From the NCBI GenBank assembly GCA_027924645.1, contig BSBN01000809.1, positions 44,174,001-44,238,000 on the forward strand: a DNA stretch of 64,000 bases, in the 5' to 3' direction. A program made the position numbers and the translations under genes. Positions 1 to 12,672 of this stretch are shown piece by piece. The notes beneath the pieces were generated by a model, which saw only the letters and a list, made by a program, of their open reading frames with translations, was not told the DNA's origin and made no database searches. This stretch comes from Cunninghamia lanceolata (lineage: Eukaryota; Streptophyta; Pinopsida; Cupressales; Cupressaceae). Numbering within the stretch: the first letter of the stretch is position 1; each line of letters starts with the position of its first letter.

Positions 1-71
1 GAGATGACACCCCCATATCATTCGCTCATTTGAGATGTACTTGAAAAACATGTGGCAAGTCTTATATCTTT

Positions 72-1205
72 TTGAAATGTATCTTTTTAATATGAATATA
101 TGTAAATCTATAATAAGAGCATTAATATGGAGACAATGCAACCCCTGATAACATTTGCTCATTTTAGCTTTACTTGCCAAATGTTTGCACAAGTATTATA
201 CATTTTTTTGCAATGATGTTTTTTGACAAGAATATATGTAAGTGGTCTCCAAACTAGAAAAGAACGTCTTTTGAATACTATGATCAGACATTTGAATACC
301 TGTTAATGTAACTGCACCATGAAATAAATAAAAAAGCTTCAAGTTTTAAAGGACATATTATATGTTTGCCTACCAACATGCAATTGAGTAAATTTGAACT
401 CTTCGCGTAATAAGAAGAGGATGCCTATTTTTTGTTAAAATTGGACACATTGTTACACATATTTTGAATTTGTTCGATTCATTTTTCCTTGTGTCTATAC
501 ACTGATTGTGAAATATTAAATCGCTATAATTTTGTACCCTACACAAACTAATTTAATATAGCTAAATCCCATACCAGACGGGTATGTTTCCAATGTTATC
601 TTGCATTTAAATACCTTAGTTTTACATTTTTAAAAATATATACCATAAATATGCAGTCATAATTTTCAATTTGAATTTGTCTATCAACTTGCTTCTAACT
701 CGATTGTCATCACCCAATCTAGGAACAAGCTCACATAAGAAATATTGCACATAACCTATGCAATTCATTACAAATAGTGATAAATGTAATTGAAGTATAG
801 ACCTTATATTAAATAGCAAGATATTATTTATATTTCTATTAAGTATAGACCTTCTATTTGAAATGTACCTTTAATACATATATATGTACATCTATAATGA
901 GTGTTACTATGGAAATAATGCAACCCCTGATAACATTTGCTCACTTGAACTTTTCTTGCCAAATGCACGCACAAGAATTATACCTTTTTTTTACAATGTT
1001 GCCCTCTTTACATGAATATACGTAAGTGGTCTCCAAAATAGGAAAGAATGCCTTTGAATCCTATGATTAGACATTTGAATACCTATCAATGTAACTGCAC
1101 CATGAAATAAATAAAGAGGCTTCAAGTTTTTATTGGCATATTATATGTTTGCCTACCAACATGCAATTAGGTAAATTTGAACTCTTCACCTAATAATAAG
1201 TGGAT
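72..1205. repeat. Diverged direct repeat (two ~350-bp copies)
   Basis: Two copies of the same AT-rich sequence lie at about 72-425 and 856-1205 in the same orientation. Both carry the block 'caacccctgataacatttg', then 'gtaagtggtctccaaa' and 'tgtttgcctaccaacatgca' in the same order. The copies differ by scattered substitutions and small indels. I see no credible coding region in 1-1275. The repeat sits directly upstream of the Helitron RPA-like gene and could belong to its 5' non-coding part, but I could not identify a Helitron 5' terminus. Confidence 0.75.
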
Positions 1206-1275
1206 TTATGTTTGTCCCTAACTTTCCTAGTCCATCTTACTCGCAGGCCAATTGCTTTCTGTCAATTTTAACTTC

Positions 1276-3096
1276 ATGACAACAATGTTAACTACAAATG
1301 CCATAGCCAACATACTTGCAGGCATGGATAGTCTAAACCCTTGTTTACAAGTTACATCTGTAGACTCCATCCATCAGGAACACTCTGCAAATGTCAAATA
1401 CCACTTGTAACTCTCCGATGGGATGCACACACACCATGCTATACTTCCAGAGCAGTTCAACTATCTTGTTGCAGAAGAGGCCCTAGCCAAAGGGTCAATT
1501 ATTTGTCTTGGAGATTACACTTGCAAGATGTTCCACAAATTCATGTACGCTCAAACATTCAAGATTCATTTATATTTCTCTATCTGTTTGATTTATAACT
1601 TCTTATTAAATTATTGATTTTCCTTTTGTTGCAGGGCTATCATAATTACTAAGTTTGATATAATCTCAAAAGTGAAACAATAGTTGGAACTCCAGTACCT
1701 CTCCTCCAAGCTCTAGAGTACCTCCCACAAAATAGCTTCAAACAAAAATTGGCCCCTTATGGATCTGAAGGTTGTTCACTCCAAGAAGGCAACAGATTTG
1801 AATCCCAACAAAAGATTGGCCCTTTTCAAACAATGCCAATTCTAAATTTGACTACATACCATAGGCAATGGTCCATTAAGGGTAGGGCCTTGGCAAAAAC
1901 TCCAATCCATGAATTCCAAAATGCTAGTCATGATGGTAATTTTTGGCTTCGATTTCATAGACAAAGCAGGAACTGAAATACATATAACTTGCTTCAATGA
2001 ACTTGTTGATGAGTTCTATGATGTTGTTCAAAGTAATGCCCTCTACCTCATATCAAATGGTCATGTAAAAGTGGCTAACACAAAATACAATGGCTCCACA
2101 AACCCTTTTGAGATATTCCTACACAACTCATCAACAATAACTCCTTCCACATGCATAGACTCTAACATACCCACTCATAGTTACCATATAAAGAGCATAG
2201 ATACATTGGAGTCAATGCCTATTAATTCCCTTGTTGATGTCATTGGCCTGCTTTTATCTATTTCACCTACATCAACCATACGTAAAAGAGATGGGATCAA
2301 AACAAATAAATGTACTGCTACAATCATAGACATGTCAAGTTGTAGCATAGATGTTACACTATGGGGTCGCCATTGTCCAATTGAAGGGAAACAAATCTTA
2401 CGAATGTGCCTTCGACCAGACCCCCCCATTCTTCTTGTGAAATCTGGCCGTATTACCTCATGGCATGGAAAATCAATCGACACTATCTTCCCAACTACAA
2501 TTCTAATCAATCCAGACTTGTTAGAGGCCTCAACATTGAAGGCATGGTATTCCACTTTAGATCTTCTCCAGCCTCTACTTTCCTTGTCGAATAACCCACT
2601 CACCTCCCACAAATTTGCACATCCTATTGATATTTCAGAGATTCTAACTACAAGGTTTGCCGAGAAAAAAAATGCTTGTGTAAAGGCCACTATCTCCAAA
2701 CTCCACTTGGACAACTTCTATTACCTTTCTTGCCCCTTGTTGGTTGAGAATAAGAAATGTAAGAAAAAAGTAGTTCAAGTTTCCACCTATCATTTTTGTT
2801 GCATAAAGTGTTCTACTAATCTCTTAGCATGTGATTTTAGCTACATGCTTAAAATGGACTTGTAGGACGGCACTGGTGAGCTTCTTAAAGTTACTACATT
2901 TGAAGGACTAGCGAATGCTTTGTTGGGTGTTGATGCAGAAGATTTTTAGCTTCTCCTAGCAGAGCCTGATGGAGCCAAACAAATTTTAGATTGTGTTGTT
3001 GGTTGCCAATTCCTGCTTAATCTTTCTATCCAGATGAATTCATTTTTTGGACAAGAAACACACAACATTGTTTTTACGGCCATTCAACTCAATTAA
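1276..3096 (+). pseudogene. RPA70-like protein of a Helitron (decayed)
   Basis: The translation follows the large subunit of replication protein A, a single-strand DNA binding protein that many plant Helitrons carry. An RPA70N-like domain runs from the ATG at 1276 to 1544. A likely intron (GT...AG) spans 1545-1634. DBD-A follows (motifs QWSIKGR near 1865 and ITCFNE near 1985), then DBD-B. The C-terminal domain has a zinc-ribbon-like CPLLVENKKCKKK...CCIKC segment near 2731-2815. The reading frame ends at TAA 3094-3096. Breaks: an in-frame TAA at 1408, a one-base shift in a T run near 1940 (frame 3 to frame 1), a TAG at 2863 and a further stop near 2947. It lies upstream of and parallel to the Rep/helicase gene, as expected for a two-gene plant Helitron. 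The domain match is clear to me; the exact exon structure is inferred. Confidence 0.85.
1545..1634 (+). other. Probable spliceosomal intron in the RPA-like gene
   Basis: A 90-bp AT-rich stretch begins gtacgc and ends in a pyrimidine tract plus ttgcag. Joining its flanks keeps the RPA70N reading frame (exon ends in AT, next exon begins G, giving Met). This rests on sequence and homology reasoning only. Confidence 0.55.
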
Positions 3097-3835
3097 AACA
3101 TGCACTACACTCTTTTTTTATACAATAACATAAGGATTTGTATGGCTCCTCTGATGTTATGTACCTCAAACAATGTAAAGCTCACTTCTAACTATTATAT
3201 GTTTCCTTTTTTACAAAGATGGGTAGCTTCATATAAACATATATAGGGATATGTTCCCCTATTTTTCCTATATGCATGGTTAGTTTTCTACAATGTATTG
3301 CCTTGTTCAATTGTCTATAATGATTATAAAGTTCTCTTCGAAGAAACACAATTTCCATTATGTTTATTACCTTGTTATTGGTTTCTTATATTTTGTACAC
3401 ATTAATGTCGATTGCCACATTACAGTATTGCTTGTGCATACTTTTATATCTTCAATTCTCATGCTTCAAAATGTGATATATATTTGCATGTGCATGATGT
3501 ACAGATAGTTCAAAACCCTCAAATCTTCAAGATTCCCTACAATGGAAGTAGAAGATGCAAGGATACTAGTGAAATGAACCCGTACAAATGAAATGTAGCG
3601 TATACAATATCATGCAAGGAAAACTAATATTAACAAAAGAAGATGACATAATGAACATATCCTTCAGAATGAGGCCTCAGCATCAACACTATCTCCTTCC
3701 AACGATGTCTCGCACCTTCAAACACTTGCCCCTCAGTCACAATATGGTGTGCACCCGACCTCATCTACCTAGCTTTGTCCTCCTTTATGTTTCCCTGAAA
3801 ATTATTACACTGCTAGAGAAAATTTTAGGTCAAGA
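3097..3835. other. Spacer between the two Helitron genes
   Basis: AT-rich sequence with no convincing coding match. The last part (from about 3500) may hold the decayed amino-terminal end of the Rep/helicase ORF, but I could not recognise a domain there. Confidence 0.5.
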
Positions 3836-4080
3836 TTGGATAGCCTCTCAAAAATGTCAACATGCTTAGTTTGCATGGAAAAATATCCAGGCATTAAAAC
3901 TAGGCAATCAAATGGAGTCCCTACTTGTTATAGATGCATATCAAAAAAAAATGGCCATCGCTTCTCTAAGTGGAACAACATGGACCCTGGTGATCAACCT
4001 GCTTGTTTGCAAAAACTAAGTCAAATCGAGGAGATGTTGATAGCAAGAGTTAGCCCAGTTCTTCAAGTAACATATGCACG

Positions 4081-4099
4081 GGGGGGGGGGGGGGGGGGG
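4081..4099 (+). repeat. G19 homopolymer inside the RepHel reading frame
   Basis: Nineteen consecutive G residues lie between codons for Ala-Arg and Gln-Leu-Lys in the DUF6570-like part. Related proteins usually have one or two Gly here, so the run looks like an in-frame mononucleotide expansion. Assembly length error is possible. Confidence 0.85.
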
Positions 4100-5186
4100 C
4101 AATTGAAATATAGTGGTCACACTATCTACTTTCCACAAGATATTTCTAGCATAGCAACCTCCTTGCCTAGGCGTATAGATGAACTAGACATCATTATAGT
4201 AAACAAACAAAATGTTGAACAACAAAAGTATAGCTTCTATGTTAGTAGGTCATGTGTTCATGAGCCATTGACATATAAGCTCCAAAATGATCCATACTAC
4301 AAAGATGTGCAGTTAAATGAGCATGCATTGTCATCTTTGCCTCATGAATCCATTGATATTTCAGAACTTATATATGCAACAACTTCTAATCCTATTCCCA
4401 CAAATCTAGAGTCCCTACAAACAAATTTTGATGAAGCTGAAACAATTGAAAGTACAACCTCATTTGTAGCAAACCTACCACTGTCACGTAGAGAAATGGA
4501 AGAAGTGTGAGCCTACTTACAACTAGGGAATGGACAACAAGCTCCTGCTATAGAATGGCCTCCCATTTCTTCCTCGCCAATAAATGAATACACCACTGAA
4601 GGCTTGTTTGCAATGGCATTCCCCACTCTATTTCCAACTAGCACAGCCACCTTCAAGCAACACTGCATGAAAGAAGTTAAGCTACATGAATATGCTCTTC
4701 ATCTACTAAGATATCATGATAATAGATTTGGCCAGCACCCATGCTTCAGATATTTCCTTCTCAACATAATTATGCGCCATCGTAGCCAAGCCACAACATT
4801 AGTATTTGATACACTATCAACAACAATTGCTGACCTCCGCCAAAGATTGAAGGACCTACCTGATGAAAGGCTCACTGAACAACTCATGCACTTCATGGCA
4901 CACGACCATTTTGGAATAAATGTAGAGGGGAGATTTTTGACATGGTCATTCAAATTGGTTGCCTAAAACTCTTCTTCACCTTAAGTGTAGCAGATACAAA
5001 ATGGCCTGACTTACATTGCATTATGCCGACTACCATGCCTATGGATCCTTCAGAGGCTTCTAGATGTAGGGTACAAAATATAATTCACAATCCATCCCTT
5101 GCTGCACTCTACATGCACCATAGATTTACAACATTTCATGAAGAGGTCTTAGAGAAACTACTTGGTACAAGTGACTACTGGTACAG

Positions 5187-5258
5187 GTATATGCCTTCTG
5201 CTTACCAAAATCACTCATTTTTTTTCCTTATTTCTTGCTAACAAACTCTCAAATTTAG
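5187..5258 (+). other. Probable 72-bp intron in RepHel, just before the HUH motif
   Basis: The sequence starts gtatat and ends ttag. Removing it joins YWYR to YEWQHRRSAHIHGF in frame, which matches the family across the junction; reading through it does not. Confidence 0.7.
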
Positions 5259-8251
5259 GTACGAATGGCAACATAGAAGATCTGCACATATTCATGGTTT
5301 CCTCTGGCTCCAAGAAGTGCTTGACATTGGAAAATTGCAATGGAACAACCTTCAATCTGTACAAAGAACAATTGACTATATCGATAGATATGTCTCTGCC
5401 TAGAACCCACACAGTCTTCAACTCAGGAACCAATATTTCCATCGAAATATCTTGGATGACCCTTGCTTGATGGACACGAGAATGATAATAGCAACTAGCC
5501 CTTCCATGCAATGCCATACAAAATGTACCCAACTAACATGCTTACGGAGGAAGGGGACATCTCTTGCGTGTCGTTATAAAGCCCCTTGGAACTTACAAGA
5601 GAGATCAAGTCTTACAATTGCTGAAAATGGGCAGCCTAAACACACCCATGCCCACAATGATGACCGCTTGAATCTTCACAACCTATATATCCTTTCTATG
5701 TGGAGAGCCAATGTGGATTGCCAACTTGTTCTTTCAACCAATGCAGTGCTAAAATATATTACAAAATATGCAACAAAAGCTGAGCACCAGTTTGAAATAG
5801 ACCACAATATGATGACTTGCATTTCAACCAATTCAAACTCTGAGAAGCCAGCACCAGTAGCTTTTCGCAAAATGCTATTTGAAAGCCTTGTAGATCGTGA
5901 CATTGGTGCCCAAGAGACTTGCCACCTTCTGCAAAAACTACCCCTCTCCATATCTAGCAGACCATTTGTTTGTTTGACTATTTTAACATCCACTACCCCC
6001 TCCTCTACTTTCATTGACTCATACATGGTGCGACCTATGGAGCTAGATGCTCTGTCACTCATTGAAATGACACAGAAATGGACCTTCAAAGCATCACGCA
6101 AAAACTGCCAATGGAGAGAGCGCTCCACATCAGCCATTATCCGTGTAATCCCACGGTTCACTGCTATCTCAGTAAAAGATGATAGGTGTTTTGAAGCATT
6201 CTGTTGGAGTGAACTACTGCTCTACCACCCGTTTCATAGCATTCATGATGATATTGGCATATCAGCACCACATATTATTGCAAATTGGGAAAGATTCTCA
6301 TACAACTTCCATCCGTGGCATGTACATCGCACACCAACTAATCCACTATCAGATACCGATGATGGAGGTCCTTCAGTTGGTGAAAATGTCAAGGAAGATA
6401 ACAATCTTGATGAATGACAGGTGTTATCAAGCTTGCATCTAGGCATATCATTTCAGTTAGATAGCTTTGACATGCTTGGTCATCGTGGCATTGACCTGAA
6501 CCATGACTGGACAACTCCAAGCTTTAATCCAATACTAAAAGCTATAGCTACTAATTTCATTGACTCTTATTGGCCAACCTTTCAAGTCCAACATGTTCTT
6601 GCTCAAGCATCATAGAGCAACCTCTCTATCCAACAATAGAAAGCATACGATATTATTATTTTGCACATCTCTGCTAGTAGTTTGCAGCCACCACTAAAAA
6701 TAATTGTTCAAGGAACTACAGGAACTGGAAAGTCACATTTGATCTCAAGCATCAAATCCACACTCATGGGAGCAGCTCCACATGGCCAATCACCATTGCT
6801 ACTCCTTGTACCAACTGGTGTTGCAACTTTCAACATTCAAGCGTCTACAATTCATTCTGCACTCTACATACCAATCAAAGAAATGAATCCCCTACAAGGA
6901 CAAGCACTTGCTACATTCCAGGAGAGCATGTACTTCATTCGTTACATTTTGATAGGCAAGATGAGCTTCATTGGCCCAAAGTTGATACAAAGAATTGACA
7001 TACGATTGCGTGAGGCATTCTCTAGCCACAATCATATCCCATTTGGGGGACGCTCAGTCACTCTCTTTGGTGACCTTGGCCAGCACCCACCAATCAAAGA
7101 TATCCCCATGTATGCTTCAAACTCCTATGGAGAAACACTATGGCGAAGCTTCACCATAGTGATTACATTGACCAAGATATTTTAGCAAATCGGTGATGAT
7201 CCTATACAAGTGGCCTTCCGTTCAGTTCTCTCAAATATAAGAAATGCAGAGCCTATAGTTGAAGATTGGCATGTTCTCATGGCACGTTTAAATTCCTCAC
7301 TGACCTCTGCAGAGCAGGCACCGTTTCTATCCTCCATACATTTATTTCCAACAAATGAATAGGTTTCACTACACAATAAACATATGTTGCAATCATTAGC
7401 AATGCCAATTGCCTTGTCTAATGTAGAACAACTAAAAGGGGCAACATGCCCAAAACTAGACAATGAACAACTTGAAGCTAACATTCTCTTGAGTGTTGGC
7501 CAAGAAGTTATTCTATGTTCTAATTTGTGGGTGCAAGTAGGCCTTGTGAATGGTGCTTTAGGCCAGGTGAAAGCAATTGTATACAAGGATGCCGATAAAC
7601 CACTGCAACTTCCTTTGTTTGTTGTTGTTCAGTTCAAAAAATACATAGGCCCGATTTGGGATCACAATAATATGAGAAATGTGCCCATTGCACCATTGAG
7701 TCGTGGTGGTCATCGCCAGATCCCATTGAAAATGGCATGGGCCTTAACAATACACAAATCACAAGGCCTTACACTTCCATGGGAAACAATCAACATTGGC
7801 AACATAGATCGTTAGGGACTGACATTCACAGCTATTTTTAGAGTCTACAATATTGCCTGTCTTCAAATATGCCTGACCTTCATGTTCCAAAGATATGCAT
7901 GTATGCAACACAACCCATATGTTGCTCTTCACAAACAAGAAGAGGAATGCTTGTCAGTGCTCTCACGCGTACACTCTTGACTGCATGATCATGAAAAAAA
8001 ATAAGGCACAAAAGGTTAGTTCACCTACTTCCATTACTTTCTTGGATTCACTTATAGAAACATTGATTTACAATTTGTATATATCTTTCATTTTATGACA
8101 ATACTATACAATATCCTCAAAGAATTCATTTTTTTTATTGTAATTCATAAAACTTAACTTGTATTGGACATAATATTCAGATTATTAACAAATCTAGAGT
8201 AATGTATAAAACAATATGTGACCAAAAAGTGGTTTTGGCGGATTGGTAGCA

Positions 8252-9168
8252 TTATAATTGATCCCAAATTTCATTGGCCTTGGATGGGAAATGGGAGTTT
8301 TTATTAAACTATTCACATGATGGAAGTTGTTGTGGGGTATTTATATGTAAATCATGGGAGCTCTACCTTAAGGCATTAGGATTGATGTTCATGTAGATAG
8401 GTTCACTTTGCGTGATATTGTGGAGAAAAGAGTAGTCTACTGTATCAAAAGGATTCCTAAATTGATCTGTGTTGAAGTTGTTGCTGCAAGATTTGTCAAT
8501 GGGAGTGGAAAAGCAGGTCACATGCTGGTCCACTAACTCACTACTGCCTCATCCTTGTCCATTTGAGGGGACATAAGGTGATGATTCCACTGGTGGAGAA
8601 AGAGCTGGAGAGTCCAAATCATTTAGATAATTTGAACTCCTACTCAAGGCTAGTGGGCCCTTCTATGGTCCACAATATTTTTGAAATATTCTTGTCACCA
8701 CCAATTCATCCTATGCATAGATCGAATCTCATAATCAATCATATTGTTCAACAAGTTTAGCTTATGGAATCAGACTCGTCAGATGTTTAGTCCCACTATA
8801 ACAACTCCCACACACAATAAGAAGCTGATAGAGAAGCATCAATAAAGTACTCATAATAAAAAAAAGAAGCTGTAATCTTATTACCTTAGCGGTCTTGGGG
8901 AGATTGGAATAGGAAAACTTGCCCTCCAGGCGGTATTCATGCATTACCTAGTTGCTTTTCTCCCCTTTGGGTGCTCTCCCTTTGTAGAAAACCAGAGTTT
9001 TCTTCATACCGACAAGAATAGAAGTTCTTCCTTTGAAAACTTCTCTATCTTTCCCTGTTGCTTCCCAGTATCCTTCCTGTGTACCTCTGTTAGTGTGTAG
9101 ACCAATGGGATACCTTCGGTCCCTCAGAGAGAAGAAGTACCACTCCTTTTCTCCCATTTTGGCTCTGG
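8252..9168 (-). pseudogene. NAC-domain transcription factor fragment, NAM/CUC-like (exons 2 and 3)
   Basis: Read on the minus strand, 9168-8885 is a NAC exon 2 with the hallmark stretches [27 protein letters not shown] and [18 protein letters not shown], then MHEYRLEGKFSYSNLPK. It is bounded by an AG acceptor at 9170-9169 and a GTAATAAG donor at 8884. After a 174-bp intron, exon 3 (8710-8252) starts DELVVTRIFQK, the decayed equivalent of the NAC DEWVVCRVFQK. It keeps frame through DSPALSPPVESSPY, the QHVTCFS motif typical of NAM/CUC proteins, and VDYSFLHNI. Stops: TAG 8950-8948 where the family has Trp, TAG 8665, TGA 8551 and more towards the end. Exon 1, with the LPPGFRFHPTDEEL part, was not found. 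Introns are kept, so this is not a retrocopy. Confidence 0.88.
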
Positions 9169-9989
9169 CTACAATCCAAACCAATCCATTCCATTCATAG
9201 TTAGTCAGCCTACTCATTCATTATACATGCACAACAAACTTTAAACTTAGGTTACAAACTCCTAGATTTGTTATAAGCTCCTTTCAATAAATATATCTGA
9301 ATATATACAACTATAACACCACTAAGATCATGCAAAACCTGTGTTCACAATCATTTAACCAACCTACTGTAAAAGCTGTCAAAGTTTCTCTCACCCTTAA
9401 CTTTTTTATCAGATATTTGTTTCTAGCTACCATTAAATATCAGGTCTTGATGTGTATAGTTGTACTAGAGATGCTTATAATTGAAGTATTATAAGATTTT
9501 TTAACAATTTTATTTGAGACCTTATCAAACTGCCTTCATATAATTTAGTTGTTTGAAGGACAATGACAGCTACAACTATACAAGCTTGAATATACTATGG
9601 CCTATATGGCTAAAGTTGACACTAAAGATGGAATGCTTGCTTATAAATTAACAAAACGTTGCTACATATCAAACAATAAAAAATGGGCACCCGTGGCATG
9701 CAATTAACCTTCATAATGTGAAGTGTAGTGTGTGAGTACATTGTTTAGAAAAGTATAATACTAATGGCAATTTGTGTGTATCTCTAGCTGGATAATTGCT
9801 CCGCAAACAAGCTGGAACCAGGTTGACTGAACGAGAATGGGATTGAATTTGAGCTCGAAAGAGTCTGAATCTCATCAGCTCAAGATCAAAACCAAATAAT
9901 TGGAGAAGAGCATAGAATTAATCTATGTTATACTGATATGTATTAATTTACTCAACATTGATATCAAACACAGAAACACACTACACTTT
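9169..9989. other. Non-coding, AT-rich
   Basis: I looked here on the minus strand for the missing NAC exon 1 and did not find it. No domain, repeat or RNA gene is recognisable. Confidence 0.5.
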
Positions 9990-10720
9990 ATTTTGACCCA
10001 CTATTAGGGCTGGCTGGGATTATTTATGAGACAAACACTGCACTCACATACAATAATCAAATGGAACAGAGCAACACCAATTCAAAGTCAAAATCAACTA
10101 GCAATATCTTGTTATTAAATGGCCACTACTTTTTCTTTTGACATATATATGGAGATTTATTATGTATTTATGGAATGGTGCTCTTCTTGTTAAATTTGTC
10201 CTTAGATTGTTAAAATTGGGAGTTTTTTCTTTCTGGCCTACAAAGTACATACCGGTCATAGAAGTTAATCTTCCAGTCATATCAATGTCCCCAAGTTTTA
10301 ATCAATTTGACTGTGGATAGAAAAATGAAAACAAAAGTTGTCATAGTTGTATTTTCAATTTTTCACCCACTATTTGGGCTGGCTGGGATTATTTATGATA
10401 AAAACACTGCACTCACAAACAATAATCAAATGGAACAGAACAACACCAATTCAAAGACAAAATCAACTAGCCAATATCTTGTTATTAATTGACCACTACT
10501 TTTCCTTTTGACATATATATGGAAATTTATTATGTATTTCTAGAATGGTGCTCTTCTTGTTAAATTTGTCCTTAGATTGTTAAGGAATGAGACTTTTTTC
10601 TTTCTAGCCTACAAAGTACATACTAGTCATAGCAATTAGTCTTCCAGTCATGTCCCCGAGTTGTTTTAATCAATTTGACTGTGGATAAAAAAATGAAAAC
10701 AAAAGTTGTCATAGTTGTAA
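9990..10720. repeat. Tandem duplication, period 369 bp
   Basis: About 9994-10350 is repeated at about 10363-10719 with few changes. Both copies contain 'gggctggctgggattattta', 'gaatggtgctcttcttgtta' and 'caatttgactgtggata' in order. The distance between equivalent bases (gggctgg at 10007 and 10376) is 369. It looks like a local segmental duplication; no gene is evident. Confidence 0.9.
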
Positions 10721-12288
10721 CTGGGTTTTACTCAAAATGCATCTTTGGATTGAAGATTAGAAAGTGAAAAATATATATTTCTGTACTCTTTCTTGATGCA
10801 ACTTTCATGCCACAAATCTAAAATTTGCGGCCTACGGTAAAGGCAAGTTTTGTCAACTTAAAAGGTCCTATTAATTTTCCAAAATAAAAAGAATACCAAA
10901 TTTCCATTAGCTCTTTATTTTCCTAGCACAGAAACTAAAATCCATTTCCTACAATTTCATTAAGCACAGGAAAACTGAAATACTACATACAATTGCCAAT
11001 ACTACATACTACACATGTGGGTTCATTATTAGGTTTTAGGTTTCTTGGACGTATAATCTTAGCAGTCTACAGTTTCTGACTCATGAAGGGCTGTGTAGTA
11101 GCCAAACCAAATCCTCCACCGTACACCAACCCAGTGGAACAACTTATTGACAACTTCTAATTGGCTTCTATGTTTATTTTTTCTTTCTTTCTAGCTTGGC
11201 TTGATGAGGCAATAAATGATGGACAAAAGATAAAGCCTTGCAAAGTATGCAACTTTTGCCAACCGTGCTTAAAACTTTCTTACAAGCACACAAGATTGGA
11301 TCATTTGTGGTGTTTTGTATTTCAAGTAGAGGTGACAAGCACAGAGTGAAGTTAACCAGGTGTATGTGAGGTAGGTGAGAACCATAAGTAACAATGCTAC
11401 GAAAATTGCTAATGGAAATTCAACTGGTGGCCATTGCCAAGGATGTCAGAATTAAGAAAAGACATCTCAAATGCAATCACTCCCATCAATATTAAAAAGA
11501 AAAAAGAATGAACTACAATCTACCTTTCGATAAATTTTTTGTTACATTTTCATAGATTGTTCATAATGTTTCTCATCCTTAAATACACTTTTCATAATGT
11601 TTCTTCATGGGCTACTTTTCGTCTACCATTTCATGCCCAAATTTTAGTTTGCTTATTGTTTCTTAAATCCTCCTTAAAAATTAGGTATCGCTTTTATAAT
11701 CTTAGGATTCAGGAATGTAATGGAATTTATTGATTGGAATCTACCTTAAACTTACATACTGCTTTTAAATCTTCCTTAAAAAGATATATTAACTCACAAT
11801 TCACTTTGCATCGTCCCCACTATAGTATGATTTATTTCAGCATGTTCGAATAATTTAATGGTTCCATCAAATTTAAGTCACTTCAACTTTCCACGGCGTA
11901 CCCATTGTACACTACAGTGCAATTGCTAGTTATATGACCATTTATGTGGACGAACAACTAAATGGGGCAACTGCCCTCTTCGTCGAAAGGCTATCTTGCT
12001 TAGCTATATTGACAGCTAAGCCAATCGTCGGTGTGCGTAAGTGTGTCTGTCAAAACCCGTCTTCCTCTTAACTCCAAAGGTTATTAGTGCTATCACTTAA
12101 ACTTCAGCACTGAATAATTTCTTCAAAAGACTTACTATCTTGAAAGCTCTGTGGCTTTTGTCTTGTATCATCTATTTTCTGTGGCCAACAGTGGCTGAAA
12201 AGGAACACTTAAGGTTTCTATGCATAGAAAACACTTTAACAGTCAATAGATACCAAAACAGTCTATATTTCTACGATACATCAACATT
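10721..12288. other. Non-coding, AT-rich
   Basis: Only short chance ORFs occur. I recognise no protein domain, tRNA or rRNA. Confidence 0.5.
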
Positions 12289-12672
12289 TAAATCAAGTCG
12301 TCTTTTGCGTTTTCAACAAGGAAATGCAGCCTTTTTCTTAGGAAGGCTACAAATTTACGTCGGCATGTGAACTCTAATTTTTAAGTTCCACCTTTGAAAA
12401 CTATCGCTTCATCTATTAGAAAATCTCTGTTTGTTGTGGCCGACAATAGCTTGACTTGACTCCAAAAGATTGAAGTTGCTACCCACAAAACGTTTTGAAT
12501 ATGCGCTGAACGTTTGGAGTATGCCTCAATGGCTAAATCAAGTCGTCGTTTGCCGTATTCAACAAGGAAATGTAGGGCCTTTCCTACCAATATTAGGATT
12601 TTCCCACAGCATCAATCATTATAATGGGAACTCGGATTTTTAAGTTATGCTGGAAAACTATTGTTTCATCTC
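12289..12672. repeat. Degenerate direct repeat, spacing ~245 bp
   Basis: The segment 'aatcaagtcgtc' followed by 'caacaaggaaatg', then a 'tttttaagtt' block and a GAAAACTAT..TTCATC block, occurs at about 12289-12425 and again at 12534-12672. The copies differ considerably. Function unknown. Confidence 0.65.

Larger units (their letters stand above)
3836..7980 (+). pseudogene. Helitron Rep/helicase (RepHel), multiply disrupted
   Basis: This is the rolling-circle transposase of a Helitron. In order: a Cys-rich region with a DUF6570-like domain (about 3850-4330, motif SGHTIYFPQDI); the Helitron-like N domain (4600-4800, motif AFPTLFPT and LRYHDNRF); the Rep nuclease with the HUH motif AHIHGF (5284-5301) and paired tyrosines KYITKYATK (about 5750-5775); and a Pif1-family helicase with Walker A GTTGTGKS (6712-6735), GDLGQHPPI (about 7069) and the final ALTIHKSQGLT motif (about 7742). 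Walker B reads LIGKMSF where the family has a DE pair. In-frame stops: TGA 4508, TAG 5401, TGA 6415, TAG 6613, TAG 6637, TAG 7183, TAG 7360, TAG 7813. There is a frameshift near 4925 and a probable intron at 5187-5258. The frame ends at TGA 7978. No Helitron 3' hairpin/CTRR end was found. Confidence 0.9.

Noticed and set aside
7981..8251. Helitron 3' terminus (hairpin plus CTRR)
   Set aside because: Several CTAG/CTAA words occur, but none follows a convincing short hairpin.
9240..9990. NAC exon 1
   Set aside because: Searched by eye for the LPPGFRFHPTDEEL coding pattern on the minus strand; not present.
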